Shown here: in pieces, positions 30,801 through 43,724 of the stretch
How the letters are laid out: each line of letters opens with the position of its first letter
How positions within the stretch are numbered: position 1 is the first letter of the stretch
NCBI RefSeq assembly: GCF_945859705.1
Contig: NC_079136.1
Location: 86,304,867-86,368,866, forward strand
Length of the DNA: 64,000 nucleotides
Reading direction: 5' to 3'
From: Episyrphus balteatus
Lineage: Eukaryota > Arthropoda > Insecta > Diptera > Syrphidae
The notes under the pieces: model-generated
Database searches by the model: none
What the model saw: the letters and a program-made list of their open reading frames with translations, nothing else
What the model was told of the DNA's origin: nothing
Made by a program: the position numbers and the translations under genes

Positions 30801-33800
30801 AATTTTCTTTCATGTAAGCTACATTGAACTTGTATTTTTGTTTTCATGACAATATTTAGTTAATATTAAATAACTTGAAAGAAAATAAGTTATTATGACG
30901 CCCTTAGAGTGGTAAATTCCCAGACTCAGACACTCCATTCCATTTCAAACAGATCGAACACTTGATCGGTTACCTCTTTTCTTTATGTTAAATAAAAATT
31001 CTAGATTTTAATCAAAACCTACACTACAAAGATGGAGAACTCAGAACCACGGAACAAAACAAAAAATTCTTTAACAAAATGACAACAAAATCAATATAAC
31101 ACATTTTCAAAATCATAAATTGTTTTAATATGTTTTATGAAACAAGAACTTTTGGTTACATTTCCACGAAAAAAAATCATAATTAAAGATACTCATGCAG
31201 AATTTAATAGAAGAATTTCAGTACCTGGATGTGGAAATTTAATGGTTTATGGAAAGTTATCATATTTTCCAACGTAAAAGGCTGGTATTGAAGAAAAAAT
31301 AAAATAAAATGCACGACTGGGTCGCACGCATTTGCTCTTATGACAAAAGTTACTCTTATGTTAAAGCTTTTAATTGAACAAAATTAGGGAAAATTTAAAA
31401 TTTGATATTTTCTGTTTTTATTATTAACTAAACATCGTTTTAAATGATCTTTTAAAAACCAAGTGTGCCATTTAATTTCTTATATAAAAAAAAAGAATTT
31501 TTAGACAAAAAAATTTCGAAAATCGTTAGAGCCGTTTAAAAAGAAAATAATTTTTATTATTCAAATTTTCTAACATTTTTCCAAAAAAAAGTTTGTATGA
31601 CACTTAAAAACGAAATTTCGATAACATTCATCAACGCATTTCCAAAAATTGTTTTTTCAAATAAACATTTTTTTTTAAATTCAAACATGTGTTTTTTTAA
31701 TTTTTAAAATTTTCGCGTTTCTGTATAAAAATTTTGGTTGCAATTTGTTTTGTCGTTTACGAGAAATGCATTAATAAAAAAAAAAACGATCTAAAAACGG
31801 CACAAAAACAATTTTTTATTTCAAAAGGAGCCGTTTTTGAAAACAAAATAACTTTTCTTTTACGTTATATCTCAGGTACCGTAAGTTTTAGTCCTAAAAA
31901 AATTTCAATTTGTCCTCGTAACAGAACACATTCCATGAAAAAACTTTTGTCCCGCGAAAAATGCGATTTCATGTCTATATTTTGACTAATTTGCCTGAGC
32001 TATTATAGCAACAAAAATATTAATTTCCAACATGGGCGTCTAAAGTAAATATATCTTTATGTTCTATACAGGGTGTCCCAAAAGTAATGGATCAAACAAA
32101 ACATGCTGATAGGCCAACTTTAGGGCTCCCAGAATTTGGTAACTTGTTCATCCCAAATCCTTACGGTTCTCGATTTAATGCAGTTTTTGTGAAATTTCAA
32201 AAAATCCCGACTTTGCAACAGTATTTTGCTTCTTCCGCTCATAATTGATTTTTGTTTTTCACAATTTTTTTCACTAAAACATTGCCTAATAATAAGAAAT
32301 AATTAATTAATCAAAATATTTTTTATTTCATACTCCATTTTGCTGCAAATTAATTAACACTTCCATATTTAATAAAAACTCAATTTCTCTCTTTTATTTA
32401 AGAGCAACAGCCTGAAAAAAAATTTGTATGGTGTAGCACTGGTTTATTATCTTGAAAACTTGTCGTGTTATTGCAGTTTTCAAAAATGTATAAAAGTTTC
32501 CAAAATTGAAGTTAGAACTGAAGATATTACAATTTAAAAGCAACAAACAGGGCTTTTCAGAGAAAAATAACAAAGAAAAATAAACACAGTTTCTCGAGTG
32601 TTGTTTGTTTATTTCTTTTTGAACAAAAGCCTCGATGTTTGTTTGTTATTTTGCTCTGAAAACGTCTGTTTTTTTGCATTCAAATTGTAATATCTTTCGT
32701 TCTATTTGCAACTTTGGAATTTTTAATACATTTTTGAAAACTGCTATAACACGGCAAGTTTTCAAAATAATAAACCAGTGCCACACCATACAAATTTTTT
32801 TCATGCTGTTGCTCTGAAATAAAAGAGAGAAATTGAGTTTTTATAAAATATGGAACTGTTAATTAATTTGCAGCAAAATGGCGTATGAAATAAAAAATAT
32901 TTTGATTAATTAATTATTTCTTATTATTAGGCAATGTTTTAGTGAAAGATTTGCAAAAAACAAAAATCAATTATGATCGGAGGAAGCAAAATACTGTTGC
33001 AAAGTCGGGATTTTTCGAAATTTCACAAAAACTGCATTAAATCGAAAACCGTAAGGATTTGGGATGAACAAGTTACCAAATTCTGGGAGCCCTAAAGTTG
33101 GCCTATCAGCATATTTCGTTTGATCCATTACTTTTGGGACACCCTGTATTTTTAAAAACAATGACCCAGTAAAGCAGCTGGTTGAATCTCTGCATTTAAG
33201 CAATAAAGTTACTCTCGTACTTCTAGAAATCTGAGCGAGTTGTATCTTGAGACTTATTTTTAAGATTATTTTTGTTTTACCATTCCTTTGTAATACAACA
33301 AACATCAAATTCAATGTGCACTTATGCACGTTTCCTCCTTACATTTATTTTCCTTCAGATCGCCATGTGTTAGCAATGTATAAAGGATAGTCTCTAACCC
33401 ATTTTTTGCATCCCAATTATTAAAATATGTATTTATTTTCCTGCTTATGCAGAAGTCATATTGTGGAAATAAAAAAAAACAATGGATATTGTATATACAT
33501 ATCAGAATTTTGTTTAGCTTGGAACTATCGACCAATTTTCTTTGCGTTAATAATATCATTCGCACATATTTTGACATTGATAAATTTATTAAATTTCTTG
33601 GCACTTCTTGACATTGATTAATTTTAACATTTCGTGATGTCTTGCAACATTTGTGTTTTTTCATCAACGAATTTGAAATTCTCGAATTTAATTTGTAGCA
33701 TTTACCAATCGTCAAAGTATCATTTGTTTTTTAATTTTGTTTTTTTTTTTCTTATTTCTTTGTTTCGTTTGTTCATTTATTGTTCTATTTTCGTTTATTC

Positions 33801-36800
33801 ATATTTAGAGACTGATACTTTCTTACATTGTTTATATATCTTCAATTTTTTAGCTTCATTTTACCTATAATTAGATTCACATAATTCATTTTTTTATCAA
33901 TAGTACCCCGCAACTAGACAAGTTTCCTTCTTTTTTTGTAATCTATTTTTAGAAACACATAAATTCATTTTCATCAATAGCCTGGTAATTCTGATTGCTT
34001 GTGGCATAAGTTTTGTTTTTTTGTCTTCAATGGTGACATACTTGAACGAACATTGCAAGACGGAAGTTTTTTTTTGTTTTTAAAACGAAAACAAATGTAA
34101 ACCGAATGATTTTTAGCTTAACATCTGGTGTTAGACATTAAGGTGATTAACTTGTTATCTAATTTAATTTAACAAATTAGTTCAAGTAGTTGACAATGAC
34201 TTAGAATGGTTGAGATCACAACCTGGCGAAATTCACTGCTTTTGAGCTTCGATTCAAATGGATTTTGATTTAACATCATTATTTGTTACAAAAATTGGGT
34301 ACAATAGTATTATCGTTAGCTGGGAAATCAAATACTCCTTTAATGACCATGAATCTCGTTCATTAGACGCTCTGTCGCGATTCTACAAACCGATAGGATT
34401 ATTTAAATGTCTTTGAATTTGATGAACATTTTGTCGTTTTAATACCAATAAGGAAAAAAGCGCATGTACGAATAGGGAGAGCCGAAATACAATTGATGCA
34501 CTTAAAATATTGCTGTTGAAAAAATAATGACTAATTGGCATTAGCATTTTCTTAATCATGTGTGAAGCCTCATTGAACGGTTGATAAAAGAAAAAAAAAA
34601 TGATGATACACATTAAAAGGGGCTGGGCCCACATTAATTGGGGAGAAACGATATTATACTTTGTTCGAACGGAAAAATCCTTAACGGAGACATGTACGGC
34701 TTGAAGGACTTGTTACATTTTTAACGACAGTATGCATCCCCAAAATAGAGTATTACGTATTTTTTGTTTAATTCGGTTGATAATTTCCCTCAATGTGTAT
34801 TGAATATGTTTTCCGAAATCAAATTTAAATTAACAATTGAACTTATTCATTTGAGAATCTCAGCAGAATGAAAAGAAATGAGAGCTTAGAAACATGTGAT
34901 TCAATGTAAAGCTCTGTGATTTTGAATTACTGTTGATAATTTTAACACAAAAATAAAACCAATGCAGAAAACATTTTTATTTAATGGATATTGAATAAAA
35001 TGTATTAATCGCATTGTCAAAATTGAGACCTTTACATTTTGAGAATATGAATCGATTAATTAAGCTTAGTTACTGAGTCATAGGGATTTTCTCCCTTGTG
35101 TCCTTAGTCTTTTTTCTAGAAATATAGTGGCAATCTTTAGCTAGTTTGTCTTTTTATTTTCTATCAATATTGAAACATGTTTTATAAAAATAACTTTTTT
35201 AACGTATTCTAGCCATAAATCAAGAAGTATTGAACTATACATAGTCGAACAATCTTTTTATAACTCAGAGCTTTCTGTTTTTGTTGGGAGTAGTTATGGG
35301 CTCACCTGACAAAACCATGTTGTTATTTACTTTAAGTCCTACAAATAATTTTTTTTTTAAGATACTGCTCGATTCCACAAATTATGGATAAAAATGTGTT
35401 TAGAAAACCAAAATTTAAGAAAAACTACATATATTGTCAATCTTGCTCCTAAAGCTTGAAATGTAACTGTGAATGTGTGAGATAAAATTTCATGGATATT
35501 CAATAGCTTTTTCCACCTATGATAACGTTTTTCCAAATTTTTGAAATTTCTTGGCGATTCTAATATTATTTGGTTAGCTTCAAAAAATAAGAAAAAAATG
35601 TTTATGTTGAAAATTTTTTCAAATAACTTTCGTTTTAGCTATAATAAATAGGGTGAGGCTATCCTGATGTTACAAAAAAAAAAAACGTTTATTTTATTCA
35701 CATCCAAAAATATTGTCAACTTCAAGACATTAAGTAAAACTTTTTAAATCTCCGATACAGTAGTGTCTTCTTGGCTCAGTTGAAATTATATTCTGTTCAA
35801 ATAAAAAAAGTGCAAAAAAACATGGTTTTTAAGAGAACTATGAGGCTACCCAAGTGTTACGCATAGTTTGTACACTGAGCTTAAGAGGAGACTTACTTGG
35901 TGTTAAACTCTTCATTTGTAGCCTGAGGTCAGAGCTCTAAAAATCTGAAAATTAAATTCCAATTTTGTACACATGCAGCATTTTCGGTAAGAAGCCACTT
36001 GTAATGTAGTGGACATTTTTCTTTTTAACATACAACTTTTTTATGTTATTTATTGATTGTTCACAAAGTTTTTTTTATCAGATTATTGAAAAAAAAAAAA
36101 AACGTGTATAATTTATGGTACTTGATTCCTTAATGATTTTTTGATTGCAACCCCATTCTTAATGGACTTTCAAAAATGTATACGTTACGTCACAGTCAAT
36201 ATTTGGGGTTGCTATATTTGTTTCCTTTTTTTAGATTCCAATTAAATTAATTGGAAAATGAGTTCGTTTTTGTAATAATTATTGTTATTATGTATTCTTC
36301 TTCTTCCAAAATGTCCTTGTAGTGTAGGTTATTGTCATTACTTTTACTTAATTTCCCATCCCTTTTTTTTTAAGTAAAAATTGTAATTATTCAATTAAAA
36401 GAAGAACAATCAACCCATGAGTTGTAAACTTTACCTCCCTCGATCTCATACACTACACAAGTTTATTAGTGTGGGGTTAATAGGGAGCAGATAATTTCTA
36501 TTCATGATAATTAACCGGAAAATTGCTTTGTTTGTATTTAAACTAATTAATAGTAGAGTTTATTTGTAATTTTGGATTTTTCATAAAAATTGATTTTTTT
36601 TGTGGCAAATGAAGTATGATTCTAATCAATTGTTTTCTTGCGATTAAAAAATAAACAACCAATAATGTCAATTGAAAAATGTAGGTCTGCAAACAATTTG
36701 TATATTATCCTTTTTTGACCGTTTTTTGATTCTTCTTCCTTTGCTCGGCGCTGTTATGATCTCGATGTCGAGGAGATCATAACTATCCCAGATATATGAT

Positions 36801-39800
36801 TCACACTAGTGATCCGCCTGTGGGGTTCGCCGGGTTGACCTCAGAAATCGGCGGCATGTCTCCCGGTTTTGTTTTGTTCCATTTCTGAGGCCAACTGAAT
36901 GCTGGTGTTTTTGCATTTGCTTGTACTAGGAGTTTTTAGGCCTACCTTTCTTTTTATTTCGTGTTGGAACGTTATATGATATTGCTTTTTTGACGGGGTT
37001 CTCAAGATCTGTCCTTTTAACATGACAATACCAACTGAGTCGGTCGTGTTAAATTTTTTGGGAGATGGTATTTTTAACATGAAGGCTTCCTCGGATCTTC
37101 GTACTTCTAATTCTATCAAGCATTGTTACTCCTGCTGTCATGCGAAGCATCTTCATCTCAGCTGCTGTTATCTTAATCTCATACTTTTTGAACATTGTCC
37201 AACATTGTGAACCGTATGTGAGTGCTGGACGCACAACTACGGTGTAGAGCCTTCCTTTCAGCTTAGGGGGAATTTTTCGATCATAGAAGATAGCAGAATT
37301 TTCCCGCCACTTCATCCACCCTACGCTTACGCGATGATTAATATCGTCATCACAAGTACCTTCGTTATTTATCATAGACCCCAGATATTTATACTTTTCA
37401 CACTTGGGAAGCACTACACCATTTAAATAAATGTCCGAAATAGGAATGTCTGTCTTTTTCGCGCTTATGCGGTACCCACTTCCTTCTAGAACATCCACCA
37501 ATACATCAAGTGCTCGTTGAAGGGATATCGGGTCTTCACTTATGATGGCTCCATAGTCAGCAGAGAATAACTGATGCACTTTTGGGTCCGTCACTTTGCC
37601 TTCAAGCACGTAATCAAGAACGGTAAAAAAGAGCAGAGGACTCAAGACGCTTCTCTTGTACACTTGTGTGATTTCGAATTCTTCGGTGAATCCAGCTGCA
37701 CATCTTACTTTAGTAACTGCTCCATCATACAAGTACATAATTATACGCACATAGGGTTCCAGAACTCCTCGTTGTCTAAAGGCCACCCATATCAGATCTC
37801 GTGGTTGTCGATCGAATGCTTTTTTTTACCGTTTTTTGATTATGCGAATTAAATTTTGTTTACCCAATTGAAGGTCAAAATCAACTTTTTGAATGATTTA
37901 ATTAAAAAATAATGTCATGAAAACCCACAGGTTTAAATAAAAAAAAAAAAAAATACGGTGCAATTTGATGTTTTTTTGTAATTATGGTAACGTCCAGCCA
38001 GGGTCCTGTTCTGTATTTCGTTCCAAATGTCTTCGAAAGTGCTTTCTGTTCCTCTTTTGAATTGTAAGGGTACGGCCACGTCCTGAGCGGCTGAGCGTCT
38101 GAGTGGCTGAGCGTCAATCCTGAGCGACGAGGTGGCCACGTCCTGAGCGGCAATTTCAAAACCCTACAAGTGCAAAAAAAATTCGATAAGTACTCGGCTC
38201 GCACGCGGGAGTCCCAGGTTCGATTCCTAGAAGTGCCTATTTTTTTTTTATTTTATAATTCTAAATAAAATAAAGTTGGTATGCCATATTGTAGTTAATA
38301 TAGATCTATACCTAAAACCAAAATTTCAAAAGAATCAAATGACCTGTTTTGGAAAATTTTATTAAAAAAAAAAAATTAATAATTTTTTTAAAAATCCAAA
38401 AATGCATTTCTTCAAAATTTTATTTATACTTTTCTAGAATGCATCCGTTTAGGATATAGCTTCTTAAACGGACAACGATTCGAGTCCCAGGTTCGATTCC
38501 TGTCGGGGCCTATTTATTTTTTTTTTTATTTTAACGAAAAAAATTAATGTTTTTAAATATTTTTCTTCAAAAGAAACCATAATTTTCACCATTTACTAAA
38601 ATGTTCGTGGTAATTTAGAATAAAATGTAGTTCGCCGCTCAGGATTTCCAAACAAAAATAGAACAGAGCTGAGCGGCTGAGCGACGCACGTCGCTCAGCC
38701 GCTCAGGATTGCCGCTCAGGGTGTATATGGCCACCCCCATACATTTTCATACGTTCTAATTTAGTTTTGACGCTCGGGATTGACGCTCAGCCGCTCAGGA
38801 CGTGGCCGTACACTAACTCTGTAAAACTTTCTAAATGCTAAAAATTATTGTATCTTTCCAGTAATGTTTTTCGCTTTTTTGTAATTATATACAAATAAGG
38901 AACGAAATTTAAAAGAAAAAGGGGTCGTGTTCTGGGAATTTTTCGATGGGAAGTCTTTTTCCCAAAAACATTTTTCTCCGATTATAAATATAATGAAAAC
39001 TTGAATGCCCCCATAGTAAGCATTTTTATTTTGTTTTCTAGTCGAGATCGTTGGGATTACTATCAAGATTTTCTTACGAGTTGTTTTGAATTACACAAAT
39101 CACAGAGTGGAACCGAAAGTACTGAAGATGGTATATCCAATATGGATGAATGCCATGATTTTCTTTGTCAGGTAAGTTGTTTGCTTTATGCCTTTTTTCT
39201 TTCTTAAACTTTTTTTTTATTCGTTGCTAGTTAATTGAAGGTGATGGTAAGCGTGTAAGAGGACCATATCTAGCTCGTTTAGAGTTGCACAAACGAATGC
39301 GGGCCAATCAAATGAATGCCCAAGAACTTTTAGGTGATTTTATTCAGCTAATAATTGAATATTTCCGGCTATTTGGAGATAAATCTTGCTGTACTTCTGA
39401 TGTCACATTATTCCTCACATCAGTTTCATTAGAAGATCGATTAGTGTTAGCTAGTAAGCTGCTTCAAGAAACTGGAATATCTTCAACATCATTGCCCCAA
39501 AATGTATGTAGTTTATATTGGGACATAAAATATAAAAATATTTATTTATCCTTTTTTTTTTTTGCTTTCTTAGAAAGAACAAATGCAAAAGCACATTTGC
39601 TCGTTACAAATTTCCAGAATTTGTGGTCACTATGATAATCTAGAGACGGAGCATTTAGTTGCATTTTATACTGCTCTACGTTTGCACTACGAACACGGAC
39701 TCAGTTCATTTGGCAAAAATCTCCTGCCCACAGATATGGGACCTTCGGATCCTTATGCATTGTTAGCTGGTAAAAGTCTTTTATAAAAAATTTACATTCA

Positions 39801-42800
39801 GTTCCATTATCTCCTTCTTTTTTTTTACAGCAAATGTTATGTATGACGTTTGTGTGAAAGAACAAAAATCAGACAAACTCTTCGAAGCGCTGTGTCTCCT
39901 GCAATATGTTTTAAAAAACAGTCCCAGTAATTTCCATGTTAAGCTCTTGTGCTTAAAAATCTACCACATTTTTGGTTGCATCACTGGAGCGCAGCAAATG
40001 TACGAGTCAATTGATATAAAACACATTCAGCTGGACTCAATGGGTTATATTCATTGCAATTTGTTACCACTTTGTGGCCGTCCATCAGTAGCTCGTGTTG
40101 TATTTGATACAACATTGAAATTTTTCACAAACAGTTATAAGGAACGTTTGGAATACATCGCATTAACTTATCGCTTCTGTTCGTTTTCAAAACTACAGGA
40201 GTTTTTAAATTTTAAGGAACGCCTAACAAACAGTTTGCATTATGTTTCCATATCGGTGGAAGCACAATTAGCTGATTTGGTTGCATTATACGGATCTGTT
40301 CAACAAAATCTCAATACATATAGTTTGATGAGTATAGAACCACAAGAGGATCGAATCAATTGGAATGAATTATCTGATAATCGTGATTTACCAGCTATTG
40401 TACGTTGGGATCCGGTGCATATTGTTAATCATGAACAGCATCAAAGAGAAACTATTGAACAAGAGCTCGAAGGTCTACAAATACGTTCGCTAATGTTGAG
40501 ATTGGTAGCATCGTTTGTTGATCTTTATCATTTCAACAATAACAGTGGCAGTAGTAGTAAGACGAAAAATGAATCTAATTCAAAAGACACTGAAACTGTG
40601 GAGGTGCTGCGCGAGGGCTGGGAAGGACTATTCCAACGAATACGCCTGATGAAATATGAGAAGATTTCTAATCAGTTTCTAGTCAATTTGCTCCCATCGC
40701 GTCTTCATATGATGCTTGATCTGCCATATGAGAAATTCTTTAATGATTTGGCAGGTTTTATTTTAGATTTGCATGTAGGCTGTATTAAAATGGAGCAATG
40801 CAAAGTGATAAGCAATAATGTGGATGAGGTTGCTTCATTGTTTTTAAATGCTGTTAAAGAAAGTAATAGCAGTGAGGATAATTTATGGTGTCGGCGTTCA
40901 GTGCAACAAAGGATTTCAGTTGCCATTGAGGTTAAATATTCAGTTATTTTATTGTTTTTATATAATTTTTGTTTTATTTGAATTTTTAGATTCTATCCCT
41001 TTATGCCTTTATTTTGTCAATTTGTCACGAGAGATTTGCGATATCATCACAAAATTCACAAACCAAGAAAAATAAAAAGAAAGATGGCAAGGCATCTCAG
41101 AACGATGAAAATCTAGCAACAAATATTATGAACGAAAAGGAACGAATGCTACTGATAGTGGAATTGATGCGTCATCTTAAGCAACACTTGCAAAATTGTG
41201 CTAATTCTCTTGGTGAGTAAAGTAAAATACACTTGTAAAATTAAAATTTAAACTTGTGGAATTTGAAAAACTTCAAGCTGACTATTTATATCTTATAAGA
41301 TTATAACCTTTTTTCTCTGATTACAATGAAAAACAGAAATTAATTTTTTAAAAATGAAAAGGCAGTATTAAGGAAAAGTGATAAAAAAGGGTTGCTTAGG
41401 TATGGGTGATGGGTCATATAGTAAATCTCCAGGGGAATTTAGTTCCCTGTTTTTTTGTATAGTTTAGTTCTCGTACTCATGTTTAAAACAAGGGGAACAC
41501 TCCCGAGAAATTTTAATATAAGCTAAAAAATGTGTAATGGCAAAATGTGTATTTCAACGCCATATTTCCGTTCTCCGAATTTTTTGCAAAAAAAAAAAAC
41601 GAAAGCAGAGACCCGCCGAATCACTAAGACTATGACGTATACCAAATTTAATCGGCATCGTTGGAGCCGTTTTTGAGAAAATTGCAATACCTCGAAAACG
41701 TTATGTGGGAGATATGCGTTAAAAAGGAGATATTAATAAAATAAAAAACAAAAAAATAAAATCAAGCAAATCCATCCATCCGTTAGGTAGCCTTATTTAT
41801 TTTAGTTAGATTACTACTATTTAATCCAGCTTTTGTTCAAAAAAATGCTTTAGAAATACCGAAAATCTCATTTTTTTCGCTCTTTCGTTGGGTGGTCATG
41901 TGCACAGTGCATTACAGTTATAATTGCTTAGTTTTTTTTTTTTTTTTTAATAAAATGGAAAAAAAAAAACATGAAATTCGTTTTTCAGAGAAAGAAAACC
42001 ATATCTTAAATGAATTCGACCTCCGTAAAATTGTATGCAATTTAATTTCCTTTTTAATAATTAAAATGCATTATGAAAAAAGAAATCAAACTGTATACTT
42101 TTTTGGAGCCCAAATTCCTTTAAGATGTGGTTTTCTTCCTTTGAAAACGAATTTTATGTTTTTTAGAAACAAACATTTTTCAAAATAATTTTTTGTTGAA
42201 AACAGTTGTTTTTTTCAGTTTGGTTGATATTCCATTTACTAATTAATAAGTAATCAACATCTAGAAAAATTTGAACCAAAAATTAATTTGCATTTATTTA
42301 TTAAAACTAAATGTAAATTCATGAATGCTTTTGCATACAAAAATTGTTAAAATTAAATTATGCATGTAGTTGTTTGGGAGAAATTCCTATTTAAGATAAA
42401 CGGTTCTATGGCAGATAATCTAATAAATCACACTGGTCAACGAAATTAAACTTTTTTTTGGTTACCAAATCCTAAGAATTTTGGCGCCCTGAGCTTAAAT
42501 CTGAAGTCACAAAAATTCTATCACATCACGTTTTTGAGATATTCCCGTTAGAAAATGCAAAATGCCGCTTTTTACCAGTTTTCGAGGTTATTCCTGAGCG
42601 CTTGGTTATTTGTTTCAGTAATATTTGTAACGGGTTCGAAAAGAACTAAATGCGTTTAAATCTTTTTAACCCTTTAGGTACCAGCGTTACTCTCATGTAA
42701 CATATCTTTTAAAATTCGTAAAAAATATTCCATCAAATAATTTTTTTGGTTTCGATGGCATAATTGAAAGATAATAATGCCTAGTTACTGGATTAGTACA

Positions 42801-43724
42801 AAAAGTTAGTCAAATATTATACTTTTTAATTTTTTTTATCGAAAAAGGGTTCGAAAGGGTTAATATCTCTTTTCTTTTTCGAGAAATCTTGAATGAAATG
42901 AACGTGTTTGGTATATCTAATGTTCATTTGCTTTTTAGCAAATCTCGAAAAGTTCTTTACCAATCGCTTTCAAATTTTGAATTTTTTTTCGGATTCGAGC
43001 TCAACACACAAAAAACCTATAGAAAAGCATATCTTGGTTTCTGTTAAAAAAACCTTGTTGACCAGTGTTATCCGCCCTATACTGGGTGATATGCATAAAA
43101 AAAGTAAATGCTTTTACTTGAAAAATTGTAAAGTACGAACTTTTTTATCAACATTTTGTGCATATCAAACCTAGTTTATACTTATTAATTTCCTATTGCT
43201 AGTGTACATATTTACTGTTTTTTATTCATACGGGCCACTGCTATTCGATTCGCGTGAATCATTCGATTTACTTGATTAATCAGTAATACCGTCAAATTGG
43301 GTATGAAAACTTTTATCTCTTAATGGCAGTGCTCTATTTGTTTTTTTTTTTTTATTTTCAAGAAAATCTTATATAAAAACATGCCAAAATTGAGAAATTA
43401 GTAAACCAAATATTGTGTCATGTGGGAAGAATAGGGGAAAGAACTGTGAAGTTGAATTTCTACCTAGTAAAATCAAAATTAATTTTATTTGTCCATCTGT
43501 ATTATATTGTTTTAATTGTATTTATTCTTTTATTTTCAGCTGGTTGGAAGCCACCTCAGATACCAACAAACTTAGTCTCTTGTATGGCTGACATGTCACT
43601 AAATCCGGATGTCGAATCGAGTCTACTTAATGAAGTAGCAAACACCTTCAAAGACAGCCATGACCAAACCATCATAGAATTGAAAAACCTTATCAAAGAT
43701 AAAATCCGCATGGTGAACAAATGA
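27813..43724 (+). CDS. NAA25: NAA25 / psidin, auxiliary subunit of N-terminal acetyltransferase B, 10 exons
   Basis: Anchors the catalytic subunit NAA20 to the ribosome so that nascent proteins starting Met-Asp/Glu/Asn/Gln are acetylated; in Drosophila the orthologue is psidin. Exons: 27813-27867, 27990-28214, 28300-28493, 28573-28871, 39042-39171, 39231-39503, 39574-39769, 39831-40930, 40990-41212 and 43540-43724. Total 2880 nt, 959 aa (human 972), with consistent phases and GT-AG sites. The N-terminus FERRLRPIYDSLEVGNNKKA matches the family. TPR-like helical repeats follow (KALALLRLGKYEES, EILAHLFISYVRLDDYKSQQ, NAYYFWAVMSVVLQ). A Lys/Asn-rich, probably disordered stretch lies near residues 840-862, and the conserved AGWKPPQIPTNLVSCMADMS is in the last exon. 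TCAGTT at 27790 may be the initiator. AATAAA occurs at 43732 and 44248. Introns 4 (10.2 kb) and 9 (2.3 kb) carry transposons. Confidence 0.95.
28872..31489. other. NAA25 intron 4, first part, nothing recognised
   Basis: A/T-rich with homopolymer runs. No ORF, inverted repeat or recognisable repeat family was noticed by eye. Confidence 0.35.
31490..31985. repeat. Dispersed repeat fragment, TACTTGCGATA family
   Basis: AAAATCGTTAGAGCCGTTTA, TTTCTAACATTTTTCC, CGAAATTTCGATAACATTCA and GGTACCGTAAGTTTTAGTCC match the copies at 21521-22250 and 57640-59030. Confidence 0.5.
32069..33146. mobile_element. Foldback element, 1.08 kb near-complete palindrome, in NAA25 intron 4
   Basis: CAGGGTGTCCCAAAAGTAAT at the left is mirrored by ATTACTTTTGGGACACCCTG at the right, with TA outside each end (32067-32068, 33147-33148). 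The arms are about 500 bp and stay highly similar to the centre near 32,600. It shares the CAGGGTGTCCCA terminus and total length with the 9694-10792 element, but the internal sequence differs. Minus-strand ORFs crossing its right border are chimeric and not genes. Confidence 0.88.
33150..36717. other. NAA25 intron 4, middle part, nothing recognised
   Basis: A/T-rich sequence. Several 60-130 aa ORFs occur near 33,300-33,900, but they overlap on opposite strands and lack any domain. Confidence 0.35.
36732..37827 (-). mobile_element. RTE-like retrotransposon, 5'-truncated insertion with 14-bp target duplication
   Basis: The minus strand reads an RT C-terminal region: GRLYTVVVRPALTYGSQCWT, KYKYLGSMINNEGTCDDDIN and AEMKMLRMTAGVTMLDRIRS, typical of the RTE clade. 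ACCGTTTTTTGATT stands on both sides (36718-36731 and 37828-37841) as the target duplication. The 3' end lies at 36732 with an AAGAAGAAT-type tail, and the 5' end is truncated. The frame is open over 245 codons (37786-37049) before it breaks. It is very similar to the copy at 62246-63148. Confidence 0.92.
38195..38250 (+). other. tRNA-like 3' segment, module 1
   Basis: GGGAGTCCCAGGTTCGATTC followed by CTAGAAGTGCC and a T run. GGTTCGATTCC is a canonical pol III B box with a short T stem. No convincing A box precedes it. Confidence 0.45.
38468..38525 (+). other. tRNA-like 3' segment, module 2
   Basis: GAGTCCCAGGTTCGATTCCT then GTCGGGGCC and a T run. The T stem (CCAGG / CCTGT) pairs at four of five positions and GGGGCC resembles a tRNA 3' acceptor strand. 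The 5' half of a tRNA is not recognisable. Confidence 0.5.
41213..42430. other. NAA25 intron 9, first part
   Basis: A/T-rich. 41,640-41,690 carries ATCGTTGGAGCCGTTTTTGA, the same phrase that ends several dispersed repeats in this window, so a short repeat remnant is likely there. Otherwise nothing is recognised. Confidence 0.35.
42431..43067. mobile_element. TIR element, CACTGGTCAAC termini, about 637 bp, in NAA25 intron 9
   Basis: CACTGGTCAACGAAATTAAA at the left, and GTTGACCAGTG closing the right end. The interior has no coding potential. A diverged left-end relative stands at 4787. Confidence 0.65.

Larger units (their letters stand above)
38068..38813. mobile_element. TIR element, 746 bp, TAA target duplication, with tRNA-like modules inside
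   Basis: GGGTACGGCCACGTCCTGAG with CGGCTGAGCG at the left is mirrored by CGCTCAGCCGCTCAGGACGT then GGCCGTACAC at the right. TAA flanks both ends (38065-38067, 38814-38816), as in PIF/Harbinger-type elements. The GCTGAGCG/CGCTCAGC words are repeated several times subterminally. Two tRNA-like 3' segments with perfect B boxes lie inside (38200-38245 and 38475-38512). No transposase is present. Confidence 0.8.

Noticed and set aside
32967..33715. Two 120-134 aa minus-strand ORFs
   Set aside because: The first crosses the border of the foldback element, so it is chimeric; the second has no domain and overlaps opposite-strand ORFs.
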